From Ryuthela nishihirai (taxonomy: Eukaryota > Arthropoda > Arachnida > Araneae > Heptathelidae), in the NCBI GenBank assembly GCA_038380435.1, contig JAWZYU010000663.1, forward strand, positions 25,472-89,471: 64,000 nt of DNA, in the 5' to 3' direction. Positions 42,978 through 53,700 of this stretch are shown one piece after another. Under the pieces are notes generated by a model. It had not been told where the DNA came from. It saw nothing but the letters and a program-made list of their open reading frames with translations, and ran no database searches. The position numbers were made by a program, and so were the translations under genes. Position 1 is the stretch's first letter; the number at the start of each line of letters is the position of its first letter.

Positions 42978-43764
42978 ACTTCCTGGGCAGAGGCAAAAAA
43001 AGAACAAAAAAAAACCTAACGTGTTCCATACAAAGCAAAACTTTGAGAGTTCTTGATTAAATCACTTTTATTAACTAATTATTTAAAAAAATACAGCACA
43101 TCCAAACACGCGTATTCCTTCACAACTACCTCTATGGCAAACTATAAATAAAAACAAAAAAAAGAAAGGAATTGAAAGTGCCGGATTTTGACATACAACA
43201 TCAACTTCGAATTACCTCCTCCTGCAGTCCTAATGATTTATTCAAGAGCATTTAATTACTGGCCCAATAGACAGAATAAAAAGGGGAGAAAACACGTCAA
43301 CCGTAAGGGCAAAATTTCCGCCACGTACTGCCAAACGCTCAAGAAGAGTTCCCTAGCACCAGTAAGTTTAACATGGCGGAAAGATGGCCGATAAGCCGAG
43401 GCTTAAATGTCTGTATATGTCTTCAATTACTTCCCTCTTCGGGGGAAGTGATGTGTGAACAGGAACATACTGACCGATCGTGTGGCTGGTTTTTACCTGA
43501 TCGGTCTGTCCTTTCTGAGAGCTTTATGAGTAATGAATGACTCTGAAGCAAGACCTCCAGGCATATATAGATAAAAGGGAATCCGTGACCTGATGTTTAA
43601 AGCAAAATTTAATAAATAGCTTTTTTTTTTTAAGTTAGGTATGTGTGAATCTATCAAATATGGTTGTGCAGATTTGTGGAATGCTTGAGTGGGAGTTTTT
43701 TTTCGTAAGTTGGGCTGTTTTAAATAGCTATTTATGGTTTTAAGGGAAAATTTTAGATTTATCG
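42978..43764. other. About 0.8 kb without recognisable gene
   Basis: ACATGGCGGAAAGATGGCCG at about 43,372 resembles paired YY1-type sites (ATGGCGG, GATGGCC), and the 43,440-43,460 CTTCGGGGGAAG forms a small hairpin. These are hints only. No reading frame, exon or RNA I can support. Confidence 0.4.
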
Positions 43765-44310
43765 CTGGGTTGGAATGTTTTATCTCGAAAAGGGCTAAAG
43801 GAGCAGGTTACAAGGACCCTGAAGGTTGGGGGAAGGGGTTGGGTTGTTTTACCTCTGAGCGGCACTTTTTTGCACACCATGGGCTAAATGGCCAGGTCAC
43901 ATGGACCCCGAAGGCTAAGAGAAGGTTGGGGGAGGGGACCCACTGGAACAGCTGTTGGGATACAGATGGTAGCCTCCTGTCAAGGCCATCCAGCGTGTTC
44001 TTTAACGTGCACAGGATATGGCTCTCCCGCACACGGCGCCACGGCTTAACGTCCCATCCTACGGACGGCGGCCTTTCCAAGCCCATCGGTGTCCCCTACT
44101 GACCGTGGGCAGGGCGGGGAATTTTGCGGAGATAAATCTGAACGCTGACCCAGCTGGGACTCGAACCTGGGAACTACAGATTACGAGCCTGGCGCGCTAC
44201 CGACTGAGCCACCCCCGCTCCTGGGGGAAGGGGACTCACTAGACAGCTGTTGGGAGACAGCTGGTAGCCTCTCGTCAAGGCCATCCAGCGTGTTCTTTAA
44301 CGTGCGTAGG
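43765..44310 (-). mobile_element. Old SINE-M split by a nested SINE-M
   Basis: Old antisense parts at 43,765-43,826 and 44,234-44,310. The insert is bounded by the target duplication TGGGGGAAGGGG (43,827-43,838 and 44,222-44,233). Confidence 0.92.
43839..44221 (-). mobile_element. SINE-M, full length, nested with target-site duplication
   Basis: Complete antisense copy from GTTGGGTTG to CCACCCCCGCTCC. 383 bp. Confidence 0.94.
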
Positions 44311-44343
44311 TGGCAGCACACGTGGCAGCACTTTAAAGTCTAG

Positions 44344-44664
44344 CGGCGGGATGGCTCAGTCGGTAGCCGCCAGGCTCGTAATCCTAGGTTCGAGTCCCAG
44401 CTGGGTCAGCGTTGAGATTTATATCCGCAAAACTCCTCGCCCTGCCCATGGTCAATAGAGGACACCGATGGGCTTGGAAAGGCCGCCGTCCGTCGGATGG
44501 GATGTTAAGCCGTGGCACCGTGTGCGGGAGAGTCATACCCTGTGCACGTTAACCATCTGTGTCCTAACAGCTGTCTTGCGAGTCCCCTTCCCCAACCTTC
44601 TCTGAGCCCTCGGGATCCTTGTGACCTGGTTATTTAGTCCATTGTGTGGGAAAAAAAGTGCCTT
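44344..44664 (+). mobile_element. SINE-M, near full length, diverged
   Basis: Sense copy with shortened anticodon arm (CTCGTAATCCTAGGTTCGAG) and a deletion between GCACGTTAA and CCATCTGTG. Ends GTGTGGGAAAAAAAGTGCC without a tail. Confidence 0.85.
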
Positions 44665-45083
44665 CTTGAACGAATTAAAAAGATTGCAGAGAAACTAAGC
44701 CGGTTGAAACTGACTTTTTTTTTGGTTTGATTAAATTTCCACTCATTATTTAAGAAATTAAATTACTGTGTTTTTATTTTTTTTCAAACTGTTCAAAATC
44801 TATAATCTTCCAATTTAATAGCACATTGTCACAGAACAATTCTGTAAATCACAACGTTCCCTGTAAATACTATTATTAACCTTTCGTGAGCGTCCCTTGA
44901 TTATCTTTGCTTTTCAGACTTCAAAAGGTTCGTGAAAAAATTTAGAATCCTGGAATAGGATTTTCTATCGTGAATGAACCAAAAATCTTTGGTACGTTAT
45001 GTGAGGAGCATAATGAATGTCTAGCTGCAAAATCTGAGGTCGATAGATTAAAAAATAGGCGCGATATACAGGTACCGGGACAG
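44665..45083. other. AT-rich spacer
   Basis: Nothing recognised. Confidence 0.4.
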
Positions 45084-45955
45084 AAAAGTGGAAACAGTTC
45101 CGCGTTATCTGAATAGAAAAATGAAAACAGTTCCGCGTTATCTGAATAGAAAAGTGGGAACAGTTCCGCGTTATCTGAATAGAAAAGTGGGAACAGTTCC
45201 GCGTTATCTGAATAGAAAAGTGGGAACAGTTCCGCGTTATCTGAATAGAAAAGTGGGAACAGTTCCGCGTTATCTGAATAGAAAAGTGGGAACAGTTCCG
45301 CGTTATCTGAATAGAAAAGTGGGAACAGTTCCGCGTTATCTGAATAGAAAAGTGGGAAAAGTTCCGCGTTATCTGAATAGAAAAGTGGGAACAGTTCCGC
45401 ATTATCTGAATAGAAAAGTGGGAAAAGTTCCGCGTTATCTGAATAGAAAAGTGGGAACAGTTCCGCGTTATCTGAATAGAAAAGTGGGAAAAGTTCCGCG
45501 TTATCTGAATAGAAAAGTGGGAACAGTTCCGCGTTATCTGAATAGAAAAATGGGAACAGTTCCGCGTTATCTGAATGGAAAAATGGGAACAGTTCCGCGT
45601 TATCTGAATAGAAAAATGGAAACAGTTCCGCGTTATCTGAATAGAAAAATGGGAACAGTTCCGCGTTATCTGAATAGAAAAATGGGAACAGTTCCGCGTT
45701 ATCTGAATAGAAAAATGGGAACAGTTCCGCGTTATCTGAATAGAAAAGTGGAAACAGTTCCGCGTTATCTGAATAGAAAAATGGAAACAGTTCCGCGTTA
45801 TCTGAATAGAAAAATGGAAACAGTTCCGCGTTATCTGAATGGAAAAATGGATACAGTTCCACGTTATCTGAATAGAAAAATGGAAACAGTTCCACGTTAT
45901 CTGAATAGAAAAATGGAAACAGTTCCACGTTATCTCAATAGAAAAATCACATTCA
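45084..45955. repeat. 33-bp satellite, about 26 copies, open in several frames
   Basis: Unit GTGGGAACAGTTCCGCGTTA + TCTGAATAGAAAA. Because 33 is divisible by three and the unit lacks stops in some frames, overlapping frames of 292, 328 and 338 codons occur on both strands, with 11-residue repeats (for example TVPRYLNRKMG). No start context, no non-repeat domain and equal openness on both strands argue against a gene. The rightmost units (CAGTTCCACGTTATCTCAAT) grade into the left arm of the adjoining foldback element. Confidence 0.93.
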
Positions 45956-46427
45956 GAGTTCAATAACTTGTTCGATTTCATTTCTAATGAAACTTATGTC
46001 TTAAGATGAATTAAAGATCTCTATCTAATCTATCTAAATCTCGATTTTAAACAATATTTGTTCAGTATTTAAAGAGTTATGAACGTTGGAATATTTAACA
46101 GACTACAAAAATTGACTTCCAAATTTAATTAAAATAGGTTGAGAGATCAGATATCATAGTCGACTCTAGTAGAAAGTTTTAATGCTTCAATTAGATTTTG
46201 GTGTCAATTATTTTGTAGCCTCTTAAATATTCCAGCGTTCATAACTCTGAATATTGAAAAAAATATTGTTTAAAATCGAGATTTAGATAGATTTAATTGA
46301 GATCTTTAATTCACCTTAAGACATATTTTTTTTATTAGAAATCGCATTAAAGAAGTTATTCAACTCTGAAGGTGATTTTCTATTGAGATATCATGGAACT
46401 GTTTCTATTTTTCTATCGAATACCCGT
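45925..46427. mobile_element. Foldback element, copy 4
   Basis: The left arm begins in the satellite (CAGTTCCACGTTATCTCAAT, AATCACATTCAGAGTTCAAT) and the right arm closes with ATTGAGATATCATGGAACTG + TTTCTATTTTTCTATCG, its inverse. Inner arms TAAATCTCGATTTTAAACAA / TTGTTTAAAATCGAGATTTA. The terminal 33 bp of the arm is the satellite unit. Confidence 0.88.
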
Positions 46428-46437
46428 AAAGCTTTAC

Positions 46438-47132
46438 ACAGAGTAAGCTCGTAATCTGTATATCCCAGGTTCGAGTCCCAGCTGGTTCAGCGTTGAGATT
46501 TATCTCCGCAAAATTCCCCGCCCTGCCCACCATCAGTAGGGGACATCGAATGGGATGGAATCATCGCTGTCCGTCGGATGGGATGTTAAGCCGTGGCTCC
46601 GTGTGCGGGAGATCCATACCCTGTGCACGTTAAAGAACACATTGGATGGCCTTGATGGGAGGCTACCATCTGTCTCCCAACAGCTGTTCCAGTGAGTCTC
46701 CTCCCCCCATCTTCTCTGAATCTTCGGGGTCTTTGTGACCTGGCCATTTAGCCCATGGTGTGCAAAAAAGTTCCGCTCAGTGGTAAAACAACCCAACGTT
46801 AAAGAACACGCTGGATGGCCTTGATGGGAGGCTACCATCTGTCTCCCAACAGCTGTTCCAGTGGGTTCCCTCCCCCAACCTTCTCTGAGTTTTCGGGGTC
46901 TTTGTGACCTGGCCATTTAGCCCATGGTGTGCAAAAAAGTTCCTCTCAGAGGTAAAACAACCCAATGTTAAAGAACACATTGGATGGCCTTGACTGGAGG
47001 CTACCATCTGTCTCCCAACAGCTGTTCCAGTGAGTCTCCTCCCCCAACCTTCTCTGAGTCTTCGTGGTCTTTGTGACCTGGCCATTTAGCCCATGGTGTG
47101 CAAAAAAGTGCCGCTCAGAGGTAAAACAAACC
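46438..47132 (+). mobile_element. SINE-M trimer with a single target-site duplication
   Basis: 5'-truncated head (starts near GTAAGCTCGTAATCTG), first unit to 46,796, then modules 46,797-46,966 and 46,967-47,132, joined CCCAA to CGTTAAAG / TGTTAAAG. AAAGCTTTAC flanks the whole (46,428-46,437 and 47,133-47,142). So 695 bp were inserted in one event, modules included, unless duplication took place afterwards. Confidence 0.93.
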
Positions 47133-47142
47133 AAAGCTTTAC

Positions 47143-47799
47143 TGAGATAATCATCAAAATGCAGAATAAACATTTTAGTGGTTTCATGCTGTCACTAAAT
47201 TGTTCTCCAAAGATGCTGAAGTGTTACACGAACAACAAACATTACCAAGGGGACAATTTTCTGTGGAGCACTTATTGTCTGCACATCTCGCATCACGAAA
47301 TGGCTTGAAGAGGATATAAACATGCCGTGAGACTTATTTTCGTCGAAAATAAGTCTTTAATGGAGACCCGGCATCCGTCAAAAGCAGTGACCGTACTTCA
47401 AGTGTCAGAATTTGGTAAGTGTTTCTAGGAATCCGCACCTCTTGCTTCTAAATGTTCCGACTTCATTCTTGGAAGTGAACGATTACTGAGTGTCATCAGG
47501 TGGGAGTTCCTGCTAGGAAGGGTCACCTATTTGGAAGGGGGGGGGCACTTAAGTGTGAAAGAATTTGGGGGGAGCTGAAGGGGGTTAAAACACCGATATT
47601 TAGGTTTGTGAAGAGAAGCACCAAACTGTGGTTAACGTCAGAACTACCTCAGTTTTTTTCCACATTACTTTGTGATATTATTTTTCATTGTAGCGAAATT
47701 AGGATTTTAGCCACATCAGGAACAATTTTGTTTTTAACCATTTTCCACTAGTAAGTCTCCATTTTTAATTTTCAGTATTTTTTGTATCATTCTAGAGAC
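47143..47799. other. Unique flank of the 12-kb satellite
   Basis: Apart from the hairpin at 47,330 no feature. An open frame at 47,500-47,751 lacks any recognised motif. Confidence 0.4.
47330..47356. repeat. Perfect hairpin, 13-bp arms
   Basis: AGACTTATTTTCG, one-base centre T, CGAAAATAAGTCT. Followed by TTAATGG. May be a relic of a foldback element. A terminator role is not implied in a eukaryote. Confidence 0.75.
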
Positions 47800-50700
47800 A
47801 GGGACTTATCGAGGATTTAGTTTCGCGGGGTGACCGAGATTTAGTTTGTTTCTATGTTTTTAGTAGGGTTCGAGAATTTGTCTCGATGTAGGGGTAGGGG
47901 TGACCGAGAAATAGTTCCAATGTGGGGTAGGGGTGATCGAGATTTAGTTTATTTCTAGGAGTGTTCGAGAATTAATTTCGATGTTGGGGGTAAGGGTGAC
48001 CGAGATTTCGTTTGTTTCTAGGAGTGTTCGAAAATTAGTTTCGATATGTGGGGGAGGGGTGACCGAGATTTAGTTTGTTTCCAGGAGTGTTCGAGAATTA
48101 GTTTCGATGTTGGGGAGAGGGGTGACCGAGATTTCGTTTGTTTCTAGGAGTGTTCGAGAATTAGTTACGATGTGTGGGGGAGGGGTGACCGAGATTTAGT
48201 TTGTTTCTAGGAGTGTTCGAGAATTAGTTTCGATGGTGGGAGGGAGGGGTGACAGAGATTTTGTTTCTAGGAGTGTTCAAGAATTAGTTTCGATATGTGG
48301 GGGGGGGGAGGGGTGACCGAGATTTTGTTTGTTTCTAGGAGTGTTCGAGAATTAGTTTCGATATGTGGGGGAGGGGTGACCGAGATTTAGTTTGTTTCTA
48401 GGAGTGTTCGAGAATTAGTTTCCATGTGTGGGGGAGGGGTGACATAGATTTCGTTTGTTTCTAGGAGTGTTCGAGAATTAGTTTCGATGTGTGGGGGAGG
48501 GGTGACCGAGATTTCGTTTGTTTCTAGGAGTGTTCGAGAATTAGTTTCGATGTGTGGGGGAGGGGTGACCGAGATTTAGTTTGTTTCTAGGAGTGTTCGA
48601 GAATTAGTTACGATGTTGGGGAGAGGGGTGACCGAGATTTCGTTTGTTTCTAGGAGTGTTCGAGAATTAGTTTCGATGTGTGGGGGAGGGGTGACCGAGA
48701 TTTAGTTTGTTTCTAGGAGTGTTCGAGAATTAGTTTCGATGTTGGGGAGAGGGGTGACCGAGATTTCGTTTGTTTCTAGGAGTGTTCGAGAATTAGTTTC
48801 GATATGTGGGGGAGGGGTGACCGAGATTTCGTTTGTTTCTAGGAGTGTTCGAGAATTAGTTTCGATGTGTGGGGGAGGGGTGACCGAGATTTAGTTTGTT
48901 TCTAGGAGTGTTCGAGAATTAGTTACGATGTTGGGGAGAGGGGTGACCGAGATTTCGTTTGTTTCTAGGAGTGTTCGAGAATTAGTTTCGATGTGTGGGG
49001 GAGGGGTGACCGAGATTTAGTTTGTTTCTAGGAGTGTTCGAGAATTAGTTTCGATGTTGGGGAGAGGGGTGACCGAGATTTCGTTTGTTTCTAGGAGTGT
49101 TCGAGAATTAGTTTCGATATGTGGGGGAGGGGTGACCGAGATTTAGTTTGTTTCTAGGAGTGTTCGAGAATTAGTTTCCATGTGTGGGGGAGGGGTGACA
49201 TAGATTTCGTTTGTTTCTAGGAGTGTTCGAGAATTAGTTACGATGTTGGGGAGAGGGGTGACCGAGATTTCGTTTGTTTCTAGGAGTGTTCGAGAATTAG
49301 TTTCGATGTGTGGGGGAGGGGTGACCGAGATTTAGTTTGTTTCTAGGAGTGTTCGAGAATTAGTTTCGATGTTGGGGAGAGGGGTGACCGAGATTTCGTT
49401 TGTTTCTAGGAGTGTTCGAGAATTAGTTTCGATATGTGGGGGAGGGGTGACCGAGATTTAGTTTGTTTCTAGGAGTGTTCGAGAATTAGTTTCGTTGTGT
49501 GGGGGAGGGGTGACCGAGATTTAGTTTGTTTCTAGGAGTGTTCGAGAATTAGTTACGATGTTGGGGAGAGGGGTGACCGAGATTTCGTTTGTTTCTAGGA
49601 GTGTTCGAGAATTAGTTTCGATGTGTGGGGGAGGGGTGACCGAGATTTAGTTTGTTTCTAGGAGTGTTCGAGAATTAGTTACGATGTTGGGGAGAGGGGT
49701 GACCGAGATTTCGTTTGTTTCTAGGAGTGTTCGAGAATTAGTTTCGATGTTGGGGAGAGGGGTGACCGAGATTTCGTTTGTTTCTAGGAGTGTTCGAGAA
49801 TTAGTTTCGATGTGTGGGGGAGGGGTGACCGAGATTTAGTTTGTTTCTAGGAGTGTTCGAGAATTAGTTTCGATGTTGGGGAGAGGGGTGACCGAGATTT
49901 CGTTTGTTTCTAGGAGTGTTCGAGAATTAGTTTCGATATGTGGGGGAGGGGTGACCGAGATTTAGTTTGTTTCTAGGAGTGTTCGAGAATTAGTTTCCAT
50001 GTGTGGGGGAGGGGTGACATAGATTTCGTTTGTTTCTAGGAGTGTTCGAGAATTAGTTACGATGTTGGGGAGAGGGGTGACCGAGATTTCGTTTGTTTCT
50101 AGGAGTGTTCGAGAATTAGTTTCGATGTGTGGGGGAGGGGTGACCGAGATTTAGTTTGTTTCTAGGAGTGTTCGAGAATTAGTTTCGATGTTGGGGAGAG
50201 GGGTGACCGAGATTTCGTTTGTTTCTAGGAGTGTTCGAGAATTAGTTTCGATGTGTGGGGGAGGGGTGACCGAGATTTAGTTTGTTTCTAGGAGTGTTCG
50301 AGAATTAGTTTCGATGTTGGGGAGAGGGGTGACCGAGATTTCGTTTGTTTCTAGGAGTGTTCGAGAATTAGTTTCGATATGTGGGGGAGGGGTGACCGAG
50401 ATTTAGTTTGTTTCTAGGAGTGTTCGAGAATTAGTTTCGATGTGTGGGGGAGGGGTGACCGAGATTTAGTTTGTTTCTAGGAGTGTTCGAGAATTAGTTT
50501 CGATGTGTGGGGGAGGGGTGACCGAGATTTCGTTTGTTTCTAGGAGTGTTCGAGAATTAGTTTCGATGTGTGGGGGAGGGGTGACCGAGATTTAGTTTGT
50601 TTCTAGGAGTGTTCGAGAATTAGTTACGATGTTGGGGAGAGGGGTGACCGAGATTTCGTTTGTTTCTAGGAGTGTTCGAGAATTAGTTTCGATGTGTGGG

Positions 50701-53700
50701 GGAGGGGTGACCGAGATTTAGTTTGTTTCTAGGAGTGTTCGAGAATTAGTTTCGATGTTGGGGAGAGGGGTGACCGAGATTTCGTTTGTTTCTAGGAGTG
50801 TTCGAGAATTAGTTTCGATATGTGGGGGAGGGGTGACCGAGATTTCGTTTGTTTCTAGGAGTGTTCGAGAATTAGTTTCGATGTGTGGGGGAGGGGTGAC
50901 CGAGATTTAGTTTGTTTCTAGGAGTGTTCGAGAATTAGTTACGATGTTGGGGAGAGGGGTGACCGAGATTTCGTTTGTTTCTAGGAGTGTTCGAGAATTA
51001 GTTTCGATGTGTGGGGGAGGGGTGACCGAGATTTAGTTTGTTTCTAGGAGTGTTCGAGAATTAGTTTCGATGTGTGGGGGAGGGGTGACCGAGATTTCGT
51101 TTGTTTCTAGGAGTGTTCGAGAATTAGTTTCGATGTGTGGGGGAGGGGTGACCGAGATTTAGTTTGTTTCTAGGAGTGTTCGAGAATTAGTTACGATGTT
51201 GGGGAGAGGGGTGACCGAGATTTCGTTTGTTTCTAGGAGTGTTCGAGAATTAGTTTCGATGTGTGGGGGAGGGGTGACCGAGATTTAGTTTGTTTCTAGG
51301 AGTGTTCGAGAATTAGTTACGATGTTGGGGAGAGGGGTGACCGAGATTTCGTTTGTTTCTAGGAGTGTTCGAGAATTAGTTTCGATGTGTGGGGGAGGGG
51401 TGACCGAGATTTAGTTTGTTTCTAGGAGTGTTCGAGAATTAGTTTCGATGTTGGGGAGAGGGGTGACCGGGATTTCGTTTGTTTCTAGGAGTGTTCGAGA
51501 ATTAGTTTCGATATGTGGGGGAGGGGTGACCGAGATTTCGTTTGTTTCTAGGAGTGTTCGAGAATTAGTTTCGATGTGTGGGGGAGGGGTGACCGAGATT
51601 TAGTTTGTTTCTAGGAGTGTTCGAGAATTAGTTACGATGTTGGGGAGAGGGGTGACCGAGATTTCGTTTGTTTCTAGGAGTGTTCGAGAATTAGTTTCGA
51701 TGTGTGGGGGAGGGGTGACCGAGATTTAGTTTGTTTCTAGGAGTGTTCGAGAATTAGTTTCGATGTTGGGGAGAGGGGTGACCGAGATTTCGTTTGTTTC
51801 TAGGAGTGTTCGAGAATTAGTTTCGATATGTGGGGGAGGGGTGACCGAGATTTAGTTTGTTTCTAGGAGTGTTCGAGAATTAGTTTCCATGTGTGGGGGA
51901 GGGGTGACCGAGATTTAGTTTGTTTCTAGGAGTGTTCGAGAATTAGTTACGATGTTGGGGAGAGGGGTGACCGAGATTTCGTTTGTTTCTAGGAGTGTTC
52001 GAGAATTAGTTACGATGTTGGGGAGAGGGGTGACCGAGATTTCGTTTGTTTCTAGGAGTGTTCGAGAATTAGTTTCGATGTGTGGGGGAGGGGTGACCGA
52101 GATTTAGTTTGTTTCTAGGAGTGTTCGAGAATTAGTTTCGATGTGTGGGGGAGGGGTGACCGAGATTTAGTTTGTTTCTAGGAGTGTTCGAGAATTAGTT
52201 TCGATGTGTGGGGGAGGGGTGACCGAGATTTCGTTTGTTTCTAGGAGTGTTCGAGAATTAGTTACGATGTTGGGGAGAGGGGTGACCGAGATTTAGTTTG
52301 TTTCTAGGAGTGTTCGAGAATTAGTTTCGATGTGTGGGGGAGGGGTGACCGAGATTTAGTTTGTTTCTAGGAGTGTTCGAGAATTAGTTTCGATGTGTGG
52401 GGGAGGGGTGACCGAGATTTAGTTTGTTTCTAGGAGTGTTCGAGAATTAGTTACGATGTTGGGGAGAGGGGTGACCGAGATTTCGTTTGTTTCTAGGAGT
52501 GTTCGAGAATTAGTTTCGATGTGTGGGGGAGGGGTGACCGAGATTTAGTTTGTTTCTAGGAGTGTTCAAGAATTAGTTTCGATGTGTGGGGGAGGGGTGA
52601 CCGAGATTTAGTTTGTTTCTAGGAGTGTTCGAGAATTAGTTTCGATGTGTGGGGGAGGGGTGACCGAGATTTAGTTTGTTTCTAGGAGTGTTCGAGAATT
52701 AGTTACGATGTTGGGGAGAGGGGTGACCGAGATTTAGTTTGTTTCTAGGAGTGTTCGAGAATTAGTTTCGATGTTTGGGGGGGGGAGGGGTGACCGAGAT
52801 TTCGTTTGTTTCTAGGAGTGTTCGAGAATTAGTTTCGATGTGTGGGGGAGGGGTGACCGAGATTTAGTTTGTTTCTAGGAGTGTTCGAGAATTAGTTTCG
52901 ATGTGTGGGGGAGGGGTGACCGAGATTTCGTTTGTTTCTAGGAGTGTTCGAGAATTAGTTTCGATGTGTGGGGGAGGGGTGACCGACATTTAGTTTGTTT
53001 CTAGGAGTGTTCGAGAATTAGTTTCGATGTGTGGGGGAGGGGTGACCGAGATTTAGTTTGTTTCTAGGAGTGTTCGAGAATTAGTTTCGATGTGTGGGGG
53101 AGGGGTGACCGAGATTTAGTTTGTTTCTAGGAGTGTTCGAGAATTAGTTTCGATGTGTGGGGGAGGGGTGACCGAGATTTCGTTTGTTTCTAGGAGTGTT
53201 CGAGAATTAGTTACGATGTTGGGGAGAGGGGTGACCGAGATTTAGTTTGTTTCTAGGAGTGTTCGAGAATTAGTTTCGATGTGTGGGGGAGGGGTGACCG
53301 AGATTTAGTTTGTTTCTAGGAGTGTTCGAGAATTAGTTTCGATGTGTGGGGGAGGGGTGACCGAGATTTAGTTTGTTTCTAGGAGTGTTCGAGAATTAGT
53401 TACGATGTTGGGGAGAGGGGTGACCGAGATTTAGTTTGTTTCTAGGAGTGTTCGAGAATTAGTTTCGATGTGTGGGGGAGGGGTGACCGAGATTTAGTTT
53501 GTTTCTAGGAGTGTTCGAGAATTAGTTTCGATGTTGGGGAGAGGGGTGACCGAGATTTCGTTTGTTTCTAGGAGTGTTCGAGAATTAGTTTCGATATGTG
53601 GGGGAGGGGTGACCGAGATTTAGTTTGTTTCTAGGAGTGTTCGAGAATTAGTTTCCATGTGTGGGGGAGGGGTGACCGAGATTTCGTTTGTTTCTAGGAG

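Noticed and set aside
43372..43391. YY1-like promoter sites
   Set aside because: Short motif match without a reading frame or transcript evidence next to it.
44942..45981. Long open frames of 292-338 codons on both strands
   Set aside because: They come from a 33-bp period without stops. Both strands and several frames are equally open, and no non-repeat domain exists.
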